Shown: positions 1 to 10,924, counted from the first letter of the stretch. The stretch is 64,000 nt of DNA from Kappaphycus alvarezii (GCA_002205965.3 NADL03000013.1:1-64000); one strand, 5' to 3'. Notes: a model not told the origin generated them from the letters alone. Made by a program: numbers and translations.

Positions 1-8
1 ACAGGACT

Positions 9-929
9 ATGCGCAACCACGGCATACTCATCTTTAACTATAGAATGATTCCTATGGGAGGAAAAAGGGCCTGGGAATGGATCATCTCGATTACGCGTGA
101 CTACTACGAACTCCACGTAATCATCCATTTCTACATTAATATATGCCTATGTTTTCGTACGTTGAACGGACCATTGCTACCTCAAGAAGATTTCCGACTA
201 TTGATCAGAGTTCTATTCTCATTCCAAAACGGAAGGTTCACGGAAGCAGGTCCAGAGTTTGTGGAAATATATCATTACTCTATAGGAAGGTATGGAATGG
301 TAGCTATCGGAGACTTGTCGCAAACATATCTGAACATTATCCGTCCAGTTTACGTATTTCTCAAGAACAACCAAGATGTGCGACTGAGAGGTTACAGCTT
401 GCCCCCTGATATGGAATATCGACTGGTCCCATATCCTCTATGGGAACCTTACGTTGCTCCGCTCAGAAACACAACCTCAGCCGAAGACCAGGATCCTCCC
501 GAGGCCGTGATGATGATACGAGCTGGACCATCAAGTGATCGGGGCGGATCATCGAAGAGGGCAAGGCGTCGGGAGCAGCGAGGAAGATCGCCAAGAAGAT
601 CGCCTCAAACACCGCCTAGTCTCCCAGGGGGAAACTATGCATCCTTAATTATTGGACGGCTACCAATTAGACGTTGGCTTCGCGAAATGACAGAGGACCC
701 TCGAGAAGCAGAAGTAATTTCCTTTTTTGCCATTAGTATTTGCATGTGCTTCCAGACCATTCACGGGGCGCACCTTACTCGTGAGGACTCAGTCCTTATG
801 TTGCGATTTTTTTCTCCTTCAGATACCCGTTTCTACCCGTTGCCAGAAATAAGTGCATACTACATCTACTATCTAACATTTGGAAGGTTTGGAGAAGTGA
901 AACGGAGGAGCTCATTAGAGACACTATGA
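9..929 (+). CDS. Unknown protein with an internal duplication
   Basis: An ATG-initiated ORF of 306 codons that I do not recognise. Residues about 18-96 and 218-295 are diverged copies of one another: both carry an aromatic/hydrophobic helix with an IN/IS-I-C-L/M-C-F core, then an N/H-G...ED block, then a Y-Y...GR-Y/F-G end. A basic, proline- and arginine-rich linker lies between them (about 178-207, with SSKRARRREQ). No signal peptide is evident. The start is uncertain because the window begins 8 bases upstream and no stop separates them. After the stop at 929 another frame stays open to about 1090 and weakly resembles the segment that follows the first repeat, so the gene may be longer and frame-broken. 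An LTR-like sequence begins about 40 bp after that point. It could be a host gene or a passenger ORF of a mobile element. Confidence 0.5.
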   Translation: MRNHGILIFNYRMIPMGGKRAWEWIISITRDYYELHVIIHFYINICLCFRTLNGPLLPQEDFRLLIRVLFSFQNGRFTEAGPEFVEIYHYSIGRYGMVAIGDLSQTYLNIIRPVYVFLKNNQDVRLRGYSLPPDMEYRLVPYPLWEPYVAPLRNTTSAEDQDPPEAVMMIRAGPSSDRGGSSKRARRREQRGRSPRRSPQTPPSLPGGNYASLIIGRLPIRRWLREMTEDPREAEVISFFAISICMCFQTIHGAHLTREDSVLMLRFFSPSDTRFYPLPEISAYYIYYLTFGRFGEVKRRSSLETL

Positions 930-1126
930 AACCATACGATGATATATGAAACTCTTGACCAAGGAGAGCCGGCCATCGCACGGTACAATTTCTCATCATA
1001 TTGGAAATCAGTTACTGCCCTATCCATTCAGAACCATATAGTCTTCCCGATGAATGGATAGAACTACCAGAAGAACTGCGGGAGCAATGAAGACGAGTCG
1101 GGACGATCGTCTTGAGCGGGAGGGCG

Positions 1127-1865
1127 TGATGTGCGCAAATTGCACACGAAAAAAATCTAGAGAGGACCAAATCTGATGCAGTATCGGAATTTGCATGATA
1201 TTTTTACAGTTCTGAATTTGCAAGATATTTTTAATTTGGATGAGTGTGGCAAATTCATCGGTTGATTTTTTATTTTAGGACACGCTGTCATATAGATGTC
1301 TCTACAGTTCAGGTTCTGGGTGACTCTAAGAGTGACTCTGAAAGGTCTATATATGGAAAAATTAATTCCCACCCCTGGCCGATGGGTGGCTGGCATGGGT
1401 ATGGCACCTAGATATTTACCTGAGGAAATATCTTCTAATAGCCTCTTTGGTTCACACGATTCCCTTGAATGTGATATATGGTTATTGCTATGTTTGTTTG
1501 AGACTTTAGGGTAGCCAAAAGTCTGTATAACCCGAGTAAACTGCTTCCTCTTGTGGAGGTCAAGCAAGTTGGCAGACAACTTCAACTCAAGTCCGAGTAG
1601 TAGGAAGTTTAGAGTCAACTTCAGACCCAAGAAATCTTTTCCTACGCTGGTTGCAGAACATCACTGGTAGACCCTTCCCCTTCTATACTTGCTTGTAGCC
1701 CTCTCAACTGTCTTCCTTATCCACTCCTTTTTGTTCGTTCAACTATATCACGGTAGCACTTTTGTTGCTTGCAACACCTCCTTCTTGGGGTAATTGGTTC
1801 TGAGTATCTCTTCTCCCGACGATTTACCCCTATCAGCTCTACTTTAAAGACCACCAACTACACGA
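1127..1865 (+). repeat. LTR plus leader of a copia-type element, copy 1
   Basis: This stretch matches, in inverted orientation, the sequence at about 18040-18850. The match runs through an LTR-like block of about 520 bp and about 200 bp of adjoining leader. Shared landmarks include a TATA-like box (tctatatatgg near 1346), a CCCACCCCTGGC block near 1370 and an AGTCAACTTCAGACCCAAGAA block near 1612. A TGGTTGCAGAAC stretch near 1649 resembles the initiator-tRNA primer-binding sequence of plant LTR elements. The left boundary at TGATGTG follows a purine-rich run. Boundaries are approximate. No coding part of this element follows, so it is a fragment. Confidence 0.55.
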
Positions 1866-2176
1866 AATTTATAACAATGTTCCAAGAATACAGAACTAAC
1901 TAAAGTCGACCGCTTTTTATTGAATGAGGCGAAAAATTGCAATACTAATCAGTCTTAAAATGTCTGAGTGATCTCTTGCCCGGCAAGTAGACACAATTTG
2001 CCCTGTCCATACCCTTCCTCTGTACCAAATACCACAAACTAGTAAAAAAAGCCCAAAATATCCTATTTTAAACCTGCAACCACCGATACAGATTGACCTC
2101 AGCACTGTGCCCCGCAGAATTCCCCCCTAGCGCCCAGACCCACCTCATATACTCAGACTGATTCTGACAGCGAATA
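1866..2176. other. Intergenic, nothing recognised
   Basis: AT-rich spacer between the LTR/leader fragment and the broken transposase. I see no coding or structural signal in it. Confidence 0.4.
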
Positions 2177-3444
2177 GTGCCCAATATCAACACACCAAGC
2201 AAATCAGGAGCCTTTATTTTAGCGGACGCAGCAGCAGATCGCGATGCAGAACTAGAAAATTACAGCGCAATTATGGCTTACGAAAGCGATGAGGAAAAGG
2301 TCTCCTCTCGCCCATTTGTTGACACTTTTTATGAGACGGGCGGTCCCAAGGCTATTTTGAGCGTGACAAATTTCAGTGTGGAGGAGTTCCAAAAACTATG
2401 GGATCTTTTTGAAGCTTACATCGAAAGAAACTAAAATTTTAGAAAGGGAGAAAAAGCGACTATCACAGGTAAGGATTCCCTTTTTATGATGTTAGCAATG
2501 CTGAAAGCGCGTGGTCAATGGGGTGGATATCTCAAATTTTTGAGAAAAAGGGCCTTCGTCTGAATTATTCATGAATAACTTTGGAATTTTAACCTGCGAC
2601 TTTATTGTTGAAGCTGCAGTCACAGCTGTAGGTGCGCAGCATTTGATGCAAAAATTAATTTTAGAAGAGAAGACATTTCAGTCCTTTCCATACGTTCGTT
2701 ACGGAATTGATGTGACTTTTCGGCAGTTATACATTCCCAGCGGAAACTTGCAGGAAGGTAAGAAGTACTTCAGTGGAAAGCATAATTTGGATGGGTATAA
2801 AGTTGAAGTATCTGTGCTTCCCGAAGGTCTTACCATTGGTTGCTCTCCACACTATCCAGGGTCTATATCGGATTTAAAAATTTTCCAACAAAATCTCGAG
2901 ATTCATTCTTCTGAACTCAAAAGATAATCAGGAGAGGTTGAATCTCATGACCAAGGGGAATTGGCCATTAAAGCACCCAAATATGTAGGACATACTTATG
3001 GATAAGGATTACACTGGAGCACCGGAGATTTGCAGGGCAACTATTCCTAAGAATAACCCACATAGTGGGAATCTATCGAAAGCTGATGAGAATAGAAATC
3101 TCAGGATTGCTAGCGACCTTATTATTGTTGAAATTTTTTTTGGACGACACGGAGGTCTGTGGAACGTTGTAGGCGAGAAATGAAAGTGAAAAGAGAAGAA
3201 TTATGGCAATTATTTTAAGATTTGTGTGGGCCCTACAAATCTCCACATCCGTTGGCACCCGTCGCGCCCTGACGATAATAGCCAGTTTCACTGTATGCGC
3301 AATCGCATGCACGATATTAGCTCCAGCCAGGTACTGAAGCGGCGCCGTATTCAGGAGAGGCACAGTCAGAGGCGTAAGGCGCGTATGGATCTTCAGTTTA
3401 GGGATATTGAGGCTCGTGAGAGTCAGTCGTGCGAGGATTTCTAA
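2177..3444 (+). pseudogene. Broken DDE_Tnp_4 (PIF/Harbinger/IS5-like) transposase
   Basis: Four open pieces (about 2177-2434, 2571-2927, 2998-3183, 3226-3444) together give the order expected of a DDE_Tnp_4 nuclease. Recognisable parts are YGIDVTFRQLYIP with a catalytic-type Asp, a KYFSGKHNLDGYKVEV block, a YPGSISDLKIF block, then ADENRNLRIASDLIIVEIFFGR with the expected C-terminal Glu, and a final NLHIRWHPSRPDD segment. The segment before 2571 is also readable as the usual helix-turn-helix-like region that precedes the nuclease. The pieces are in different frames with stops between them, and the first two do not begin with ATG. This is a dead or badly sequenced transposase, distinct from the intact one at 59.6-60.7 kb. 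No terminal inverted repeats were found. Confidence 0.7.
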
Positions 3445-3720
3445 GGTTATTTATGAGTCACCTCGGTTATAATAAAAAGGCTTCTCACATTTTTTATGAT
3501 TTGTTTAAGTGGTGCAGTATAAATAGAAGAATTCTGCTGCGGATTTTATTCAATTCCTTATATGTTTTATAATATTTAGTCGTTTGCCATATTCATTGCT
3601 CACTCGAGAACCACTTGGTGTTTGATGAGAATGAAAATATCTGATGTAGAGACCTATTAAATTTTCAATACCTTTTCAAGTTACTACATGTTTGGTTTGT
3701 ACGCAGGGTTTTCTCGTTTT

Positions 3721-3793
3721 AAAGGCCGATCATCATCTTTGTCCGCTCGGTATTTCGCTACTACGCAGTAACCAAAGATGATGATCGGCCTTT
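3721..3793. repeat. Perfect 21-bp hairpin with 31-nt loop
   Basis: Arms AAAGGCCGATCATCATCTTTG (3721-3741) and its exact reverse complement (3773-3793) flank a 31-nt loop. Smaller stem-loops follow at 3847-3868 (TTTGAGACC/GGTCTCAAA) and 3869-3886. No ORF overlaps. It could be a miniature foldback element, a structured RNA or a hairpin 3' end. Confidence 0.65.
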
Positions 3794-4047
3794 TGGTTGG
3801 TCTCCTGTTCAAAACCAGTACTACAGAACATCCAGTCTTTGGCGATTTTGAGACCTACTGGTCTCAAAGGCTTTGAGTCAAAAGCCAGTCACGGACTTAA
3901 GTACTATAGGCAAAAACTAATATATTGTATCTTTCTGTTTACAGTATTTCTTTACAGCGCAATACCACAACCCTAAATACAGGGTCCTGTACGTACAGTT
4001 CAAAAACACATCAAATTTTGTGCACTGTTTTTACATTTCATGCACTA

Positions 4048-4122
4048 AACTGTACTGTACTGTACTGGCTGTACTACACTGTACAGTACGGTACTGGCTG
4101 TACTGCACTGTACTGTACTGTA
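4048..4122. repeat. TACTG/GTAC motif cluster
   Basis: About 75 bp made almost only of CTGTACTGTACTG-like units with GGCTG interruptions. It lies about 320 bp upstream of the CBP20 start codon. The same motif recurs in other intergenic stretches of the window. Confidence 0.7.
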
Positions 4123-4440
4123 GGTGACTTTTCGAAATTCTCGGAACGCGCTAGCTACTAGTTCATCCTTCGTCACCGCTTTCTACAGTACATGGGACTT
4201 CTGCCAAGTCAACCGTAACTCCCTTATGTACAGGTGCGGCCACGATTGTTGCCAAGCGAGAATTTCGCCGCGCACCTCTGTGAAGTTTCCTAGCGCCTGT
4301 CGGTCTGCTGTGGTCCCCTCGGTCTTCCCTGCGAAGTTCGCCGTCGCTGGTTTCGGAAGCACAATTTTGCGAAGAATAGTATACCCTGTATGCGCATTCT
4401 TCTTTGATTCTGTGGCTTGATCACACTCGAGGACTTTGCC

Positions 4441-5614
4441 ATGGCGGAGTTGTATTCTGCATCGAGTAAGCCGCTCAGCTTGTACAAGGACAGGCGCTAT
4501 GGGGGTGATCGGGTGCGTTGTTAAATGAGTCCACACTTTTCTCCTCGGAGTCTTGGTTCCCATTCTCAACGTAGTCTCCCTGTCAAACCACAACGCATTG
4601 CTAACCTTGTCAAATCTCTAATCGAAACCACTTGGCAGGAGGAACGAGAAATGCGTTTGCTTGAATCTCGCACGCTCTATGTCGGTAATCTCTCGTTTTA
4701 CACTCGCGAAGAGCAGATCGTCGATCTCTTTTCGCGCATTGGCGAAGTGAAACGTATCATTATGGGACTGGATCGTATTAAGAAGACACCCTGCGGCTTT
4801 TGCTTTGTCGAATATTTTACACGTGCCGACGCTGAAAGGAGCGTCAACTTTCTATCTGGAACCAAGCTCGACGAACGCACCATTCGTGTCGATTATGACA
4901 TTGGCTATTCCCCCGGTCGACAGTATGGGCGCGGACGATCTGGTGGCCAGGTGCGTGATGAATATCGCCTAGATTACGATCCAGGACGCGGAGGGTTTGG
5001 AAAAGCTTTAGGTCAACAGACAGGCATGTCGGGTATGGATTTGTGGGGTCAAGAGCATCCTCGTCAACATGGGCCCAGTCCACCAACGCAAGGGCCTTAT
5101 CGAGGTGGGTATGGCGGTAGGGGAGGGCCTCCTGGGCGCGGAGAGGCGGATGGGGCCGTGGTAGAGGTAGGGGCAGAGGCGGGAGAGGAAGGGGAAGGGG
5201 CTTTGGGCCACAGAACGGACACCCCGCGTATCGAGACCAGCAAGGAAATTATGATCAGCATGCCGGCTTCAAGCGAGGGAGGTATCATGGCGATCGGGAA
5301 TCCCAGTATGACGGAGCATACCCACCGTCGCACAAAAGGCAACGTACCGATGAGCACAGGGGTCCTGGGAACGGAGGGCCGATAAGCGGGCGACCGAGGA
5401 TAAATGGACCTCCCCAAAGCATGGGCGGTCCGCCGGGAATGGGAGGGCCGCCGGGAACAGGAGGCCCTGGTATTGGAGGCCCGTCAGCGTTAATGGCCCT
5501 CCGCAAGTGGAGGAAGGCCAAGACCCACCGCAGGGTAATGGGGGGCAATCAAAGATGGAAGTAGATATCGAAGGTGAGGGTGTTAAGATGGATGACGAAG
5601 AGGTTAAAAGCTAG
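4441..5614 (+). CDS. NCBP2: Nuclear cap-binding protein subunit 2 (CBP20), frame-broken tail
   Basis: CBP20 binds the m7G cap of nuclear transcripts together with CBP80. Exon 1 is 4441-4512 and encodes 24 residues from [20 protein letters not shown]; the ATG sits in tttgccATGG. A 126-nt phase-0 intron (4513-4638, GTGCGT...TTGGCAG, with a CTAAC branch-like site near 4599) leads to exon 2 at [20 protein letters not shown]. The RRM carries RNP2 LYVGNLSF and RNP1 CGFCFVEY, then the diagnostic cap-binding tail [18 protein letters not shown]. The window-internal ATG at 4525 lies inside the intron. After about 5100 the frame shifts twice (about 5100-5160 and 5470-5500). The frames used in turn encode an RG-rich segment, a GGPP-rich segment and an acidic end ([19 protein letters not shown]) with stop at 5612-5614. 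Core identification is very secure. The tail breaks may be sequence errors or small introns. Confidence 0.9.
4513..4638 (+). other. Intron 1 of CBP20
   Basis: GTGCGT donor and CTTGGCAG acceptor, 126 nt, phase 0. Splicing joins the conserved [11 protein letters not shown] segment to [18 protein letters not shown], as in CBP20 proteins of other eukaryotes. Confidence 0.8.
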
Positions 5615-7401
5615 GGGCCTTGTAGGAGATATGACTTTCGTGTCGCCGTTCAGGATTGCCGGGAAAGGGTGACTTATTTCAGGACAAAATTGGCCGTGGA
5701 TTCTGAGCGCGTGGAGCAATACTGAGGAACAAATAAGTGGTGGCAATGAAGGCCAAAGGAAGATGAGAACCAAAAATTTGTTTCGAGGACTGAGCTTTGA
5801 AAAGCAAGCGAGGGTACCATCGTAGTATGTTTCAGGAGTTTGGTCTGAGATCATTGAGGACTTGACCTGGGCCGAGTTTTGGTTCCGTGCCGGTATAGAC
5901 ATGCATTCTTAGCGTTACAGCATGTAAACCGCGACGTCGCAGGAAATTGCTTTCTTGTTTGACAAACGCCCGCGAAACGGCTCTAACTTGGAACGCGAAT
6001 TGTCTCAACTTTTCTCCGTATTCCTATTCAGAGATATGAAAGCCAGGCAAGAAACATTTCAGGACAAGTCAATAGTGCTGCCGGGTTGCAACGACCAAAT
6101 GCCAAGTAAGAACATACTGTACCACTTATCAACCGCCTTAGAGGCATTGGGGTCAACTATGGTGATCGTCCTCAGGACGGCCAAAAGATGGACCTTGACG
6201 GGAAAAGCCATGGTCACAAGTATTGGACTAACCGCGATGCAATTAACAATATAGGCATTGCAAAACAGTGAAGGGTCCAAACTTGAAAGCGTCAAAAGTT
6301 TGTCAATCGACGGGTCAGGGTATTCGTCTGCACAAGCTCAGGATATTTCAGTATCTAAGCGACCTACGATTTTGGCGTTTCGTTTCGCGCATGACATCTC
6401 GCAAGGACGTACGCATCAGTGTGATCTTCATTTACGCCTGTTGTAGCTACACAACCCTATAGAAGCTTTTGCTTCCCTTCGAACGTTCCCTTGCGACACG
6501 AACCTCAGCTCTAGCAGTAGAGTCGTGCCAATGGTACTTGCGACGAACGTCTCACTTTGTCCGCGTTGTATCTTAAAACTGGATTCCGGCCTTTTTGGAG
6601 TTTGGGGAAAGTCGACACAACAACGTGCGGGACAGTGGCTATTTAATCGGCAATGAGGGGAATGGAGCGCATGACCGAGTCTGTACCTGTGTCGCACTGG
6701 AGTTACGCACGGCAGATTGGCCTGTGCAAGCTATTGAATGCGGCCTTCGACGCTTGACCCTCGCGTAACTAGGGACGGAGCCAGGGACGGCCAAAGTTGT
6801 GCGGTACGGGGATAACGTCTCAGCTGCAATCTTGTGGAAAAGGGACATCCGGGACGAACTATGGCAGCAGGGTTGCCATGCTTTGAATGGAAAGAACATC
6901 AAGGGTAGAGGTAGATCCTAACCGCTTTATCAATGCGAACAGAATAACAACATGAAAAGCTACTGCTTCACGCCAATACAGCCACAATTACTCGAACAAC
7001 GCGTTTTCCAAGGCAATCGAGCGGGATTTACAGCCATAAAAACGACGCCTTGCAGGCGCCACCCACTGCAGCGTAGTAATCCGAGTCTACGGGAACGATG
7101 CATCCCTCGGCAGTGCCGACGGTCACGACACCCGGATGTAGTTCCATCACGCCATTCTACCAGGAGCGCACAGATCCGTAGTCTGGAAGGACGTTGATCC
7201 CATGAAAACGTGAAAAGGGACGCATCCGCTCTAGACCTCAAGATGTGCTGCTGCAGTCTCCGCAACACGGGACTACGAACGGCACACATTCATGAAACAC
7301 ACTAGATGACCATTAGGGCATCGTCGCAACCAACCATCCTCAAAACGACACGCTGGTGAAAAAGGTAGGTCAGGGGCCTCTCTAGACACACGGCAAGCAA
7401 T
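5615..7401. other. Spacer between CBP20 and RPS13
   Basis: No recognised gene. Several ORFs of 60-110 codons exist on both strands (for example 5955-6254 on + and 6960-7289 on -), but none shows a family motif. The 3' UTRs of both convergent genes presumably lie here. Confidence 0.4.
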
Positions 7402-8177
7402 TTAATTGATGACAGTCTGACCATACTTCCAGTTTGCCGGGATGCGCTTGGTACGCTTGTAATACCTAGCCAAGCGATGGATACGACTCTCAATGAGAAT
7501 GAGTCTAAACTTTGCATCCTTATCCTTCCTATTGCGGTCCAGATGCTTACGCACGGCGACTGCCTTCTTGATAAGCATGTACAAATCCTCTGGTAGTTCC
7601 GGGGCGAGCCCCTTGGACTTTAGGATGCGCAAAATCTTGTTTCCGGTAACAGCACGCACCTGGGTAATACCCTGGGAATCTCGAAGATACACGCCAATCT
7701 GCGACGGAACCAAACCCTTCTTCGCAAGCTTGCAAATCTGGTCGGTGACTTCATCGGCAGAAGTCTTTAACCAAGTTGGGGGATTTCGTTTATAAGGCAA
7801 TGAGGCCTTTGAGATACCCTTTCTATATCAGGCGCGACAGGAAACAAACGGAATTCACATGACACCGCGAGCACGAGGATGAGTCAGTACTGCAGCTTGG
7901 ATTCATGTGTCAACAGGCGTAATACGGCTGTGATTTGACGGGCACATGGGATGGACATTTGCCCGAGTGCAATACACGCTCCCTATGCGACGAGGGGAAG
8001 GCAAATGCGGAGGGCAGTTTGGCAAAGATTGCTTGTCGGGAGCGGTGCGGTAAGCGGTGGATTGCTGGTGGATGAGAGATGTGCGAGGTTGAGATGGCCA
8101 ATGGTGCGATGGCGAGGTGGGGTCTTGAATCGGGGGAGGGGGGACTCAACTTACCCTTTGCTGTGCATGCGACCCAT
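7402..8177 (-). CDS. RPS13: 40S ribosomal protein S13 (uS15)
   Basis: Component of the small cytosolic ribosomal subunit. Exon 1 (8177-8155) encodes MGRMHSKG and ends at a GTAAGT donor. The intron is 7823-8154 (332 nt, ending TATAG). Exon 2 (7822-7402) begins with [19 protein letters not shown], giving the typical eukaryotic S13 N-terminus. Further conserved blocks are [52 protein letters not shown] and [18 protein letters not shown]. The protein is about 148 residues, normal for S13, and its frame is intact. The ATG inside exon 2 is not the start. The gene is divergent from the SPP gene, with about 790 bp between start codons. Confidence 0.95.
7823..8154 (-). other. Intron 1 of RPS13
   Basis: GTAAGT at 8154 downwards, TATAG acceptor at 7823, 332 nt. 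It splits the Gly codon after MGRMHSK (two bases in exon 1, one in exon 2). An intron this early in a ribosomal protein gene is common in compact eukaryotic genomes. Confidence 0.85.
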
Positions 8178-8964
8178 GGTGAAGCGGTTGTGGTGGTTGA
8201 CGGGATCTGAGGATCAACTGAGGCTGGTGTTGTGAAGGGGTGGAGCGGGTTTCCTGGTGGGTTGGCGGAGATGGATACGGTGGTAGTGGGGCGGTGAGGA
8301 ATCAAGCATGGATTTGCTTTTTCTCGACGGCGTCATTCACGGCGGGCTAGGTTTTATCATTTGAGACTGGAAGTTGTAATTGAAAAATTATTTTAAGAAA
8401 TAGCCCTGTTGTCGTTTGGCGATAGTGCGTGCGGTAATTGGCTTGGTAAAGGGCCATCAAGCTTATTGAGAAAAAATTGCAAATCATTGTATTCATCCGC
8501 TGTACAGTACTGTACACAACACATACTGTACTGTAGAATGGTGACAGCAATGACAAGATACAGAACATACCAAAGTAATTAGTCGCGACTGATTCACAAC
8601 ATGTACTGTACTGTACTGTACGGGTCCATGTACTGTAAGAATTTACTGTAATGAATTGAATTGATACTGTACAGCAGCGGACTGTCTCCGACAAACTACT
8701 GTACTGTACAGTATGGTAGAACTTGCAATTCTATTTTGGATTCGGAAAGCCATGCAGAGGGACTCCTTTTTCGTCATTTCACCATTCCACAGCAACTGTA
8801 CAGTACAGTAGTGTACAACCACATGTCCATCGAATCACGCGCCGCAAAGCAATCAAATCCCCGACCCAATCGTCCCCATCATCGCAGCAGTTCAACCCAA
8901 GTCTCCACGACATCGAGAGGTTCAACTCTCCCACGCGACACATACCTCCATTCACACCTTCACC
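8178..8964. promoter_or_regulatory. Divergent RPS13/SPP intergenic region with TACTG/GTAC clusters
   Basis: This stretch must hold the promoters of both RPS13 (-) and SPP (+). It carries repeated TACTGTAC/GTACAGTAC motifs at about 8501-8536, 8601-8655, 8664-8712 and 8796-8816. No clear TATA box is seen for either gene. A promoter role for the motif is inference from its position only. Confidence 0.5.
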
Positions 8965-10088
8965 ATGTCCGCTCTCAAGCTAGTCACCGATATCACAACC
9001 TACGAGACCCTTTTCACCGCGCTCGGCACCGCCGCCTATGCCGCCTATCGCGCCAATGAGCCCTCTTCAAACCCACGTCGTCAACATCCCGACCCACCTC
9101 CCTTCCCTCCACCCTCATCGAAGACAATTCCCGCATCCTTGAGGGTCCCCTCGCCCTCCCTTTCCCCTCATAGCCACCCTTTCTATCGTCCTCCTCTTCT
9201 TCTTCATACGTTCCGTCGGTGCCATACTCACCGCCCTTTCCGCCATTTCTGGCTTCTTCTCTCTTCTTTTCCTCTTCTGGCCTCTATCTCAACTACTCTC
9301 CAAGTATCTCCGTTCCCTTCCCCTCTTTGTATCCCTGTCCGCGTCGGTTATCGAGCCCGCCATTTCCTGTCTCTGCTCCACCTTTGTCCTTCTCACTTGG
9401 CTCTTTTTCCGGTCATTGGCTCTCCAACAACCTCATAGGCATCGCCCTATGCGTCCTGTTCGCCTCCCTTTGCAAAGTCTCTCTCAAGGTCACCGTCATT
9501 CTTTTCACCGGTCTCTTCGCCTATGACATTTTCTTTGTCTTCTTCTCCGAGTTTATCTTTGGTCGCAACGTCATGGTCGAGGTTGCCACCTCCACACCTA
9601 CCAATCCTGCCTCCGCTGTCGCGTCCTTTCTCCACCTCCCTTTCACCCCCGTCAAGAACCTCGCCCTCCCTGCAAAGCTCATCTTCCCCGCCGGCGACTC
9701 TCACCAAACCATTCTTGGCTTGGGTGACATCATCTTGCCCGAGATTTTGCTCGTGTATCTACTTGAATTCGATCTGCGCCATCGCGCCGGCGTCTCCCTG
9801 GGGAGGGGCTACTTTGTTCAGGCCTTAATCGCGTATGCTGTTGGACTGCTGGCAAGCTTCTGTTTTAGTTTTATGTTTCAAGCGGCCCAACCGGCCCTGC
9901 TGTACATTGTCCCGATGGTCGTTATCCCTACCATTGTATTGGCTAGGAGAAGAGACCAATTACCTCGGTTATGGGATGGAAATTGGAGAACTGAAGGGGA
10001 GACCAGGGCCGCAAATGACAACCAAGTTGGAGCAGAGGGCGAAGAACACGGGGTGAAAAAGGGAGAGGGAGAGGCATTGTTAGCATAG
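8965..10088 (+). CDS. Signal peptide peptidase-type intramembrane aspartyl protease, frame-broken
   Basis: SPP/SPP-like presenilin-fold protease that cleaves type II membrane segments, usually in the ER. It starts MSALKLVTDITTYETLFTAL at 8965. Catalytic motifs are GLFAYDIFFVF (YD, about 9515-9547), GLGDIILPE (GxGD, about 9718-9744) and QPALLY (PAL, about 9889-9906). A WLSNNLIGIAL segment matches the family helix before the YD helix. The middle needs frame changes: an EDNSRILEGPLALPF stretch near 9118-9163 is in one frame, FPLIATLSIVLLFFF and following helices (9161-9410) in another, and from about 9411 the frame is that of the final ORF. The breaks fall at a CCCC run (9164-9167) and a TTTTTCC run (9404-9410), with another near 9060-9100. 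A hydrophilic tail follows the PAL motif. The family is certain; whether the locus is intact or the breaks are sequence errors is not. Confidence 0.85.
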
Positions 10089-10922
10089 CCGACTATGCGC
10101 AATCGCAGACGCCTCGTAAACGCATTCTATGCATATATTCGACGAATCTGGCCACTTCATCCTAGAATGCAATTCATGCACTTAGGATGATCCATACGCG
10201 CCTGGATTTCCCTCAACAACGTGGTTACCCTTCCCGTCAGCTACTGTTGATAACTTCGGAGGCTGGCAATCATAATGCAACAGAGATGGGGGACTGTGTG
10301 GAGGTATTCGCAATGTCAGATGAAAAGTTCAGTTGACTCAAACGAGGGAGGTACGACTTTCGAACGGCTTTTGGTCGACCTAGAAAGACTCATTTTGATC
10401 CTGTCAATCTCATCTCTAAACTCGGTGTTTCCTTTTTGACATACCCCCCACCTAAGACTCGTGCGCTTTGTCTGGTTACCGAAAGTAGCAAACTTCGTCA
10501 AAACAGATCTATTGCCCAATGAAGCTTTTTTTTAAACAGGCGCATTATACTGTACTGAACGTCTGAAACCTACCGCAATTCTAAAGGATGTACCGTACAG
10601 TACACTGCAACTGTCCTTGCGCAGTTGCCAGTTTACCACTGCAAAGAACTGCGCACTTGTCAAGCAGACAACAGCGTTGCAAACAAGTTGACAAAGGAAA
10701 TTTGTGAAGTCACAAAATGGTGCTCGGATTTGCAAATCGCATTGTTTTAAGCGACGTCGTACGGCATGTGGCAGTTAGGACAATGGAGACATATGGAAAG
10801 GTCAAAGAGGTTCTCACTCATTGGCACGCTGCACCGGCATCAATGTCCAATGCTGGCTGCTTGATGGCTGTTTCCAGCCCGTTTTCCAGGGGATCCGACC
10901 ACGCTGCTAACCTCTCAGTGTG
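10089..10922. other. Spacer between SPP and the Tc1 element
   Basis: No gene recognised. A TACTGTAC/GTACAGTAC cluster sits at about 10549-10605. Confidence 0.5.
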
Positions 10923-10924
10923 TA

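Noticed and set aside
4183..4593. Minus-strand ORF opposite the CBP20 exon 1
   Set aside because: Shadow of exon 1 and intron 1 of CBP20 on the other strand.
5097..5548. Pro-rich minus-strand ORFs
   Set aside because: Antisense of the Gly-rich tail of CBP20.
7910..8305. Minus-strand 131-codon ORF
   Set aside because: It overlaps intron and 5' flank of RPS13; only the 23-nt exon 1 within it is coding, in another frame.
9447..9707. Minus-strand acidic ORF inside SPP
   Set aside because: Antisense of the SPP transmembrane region.
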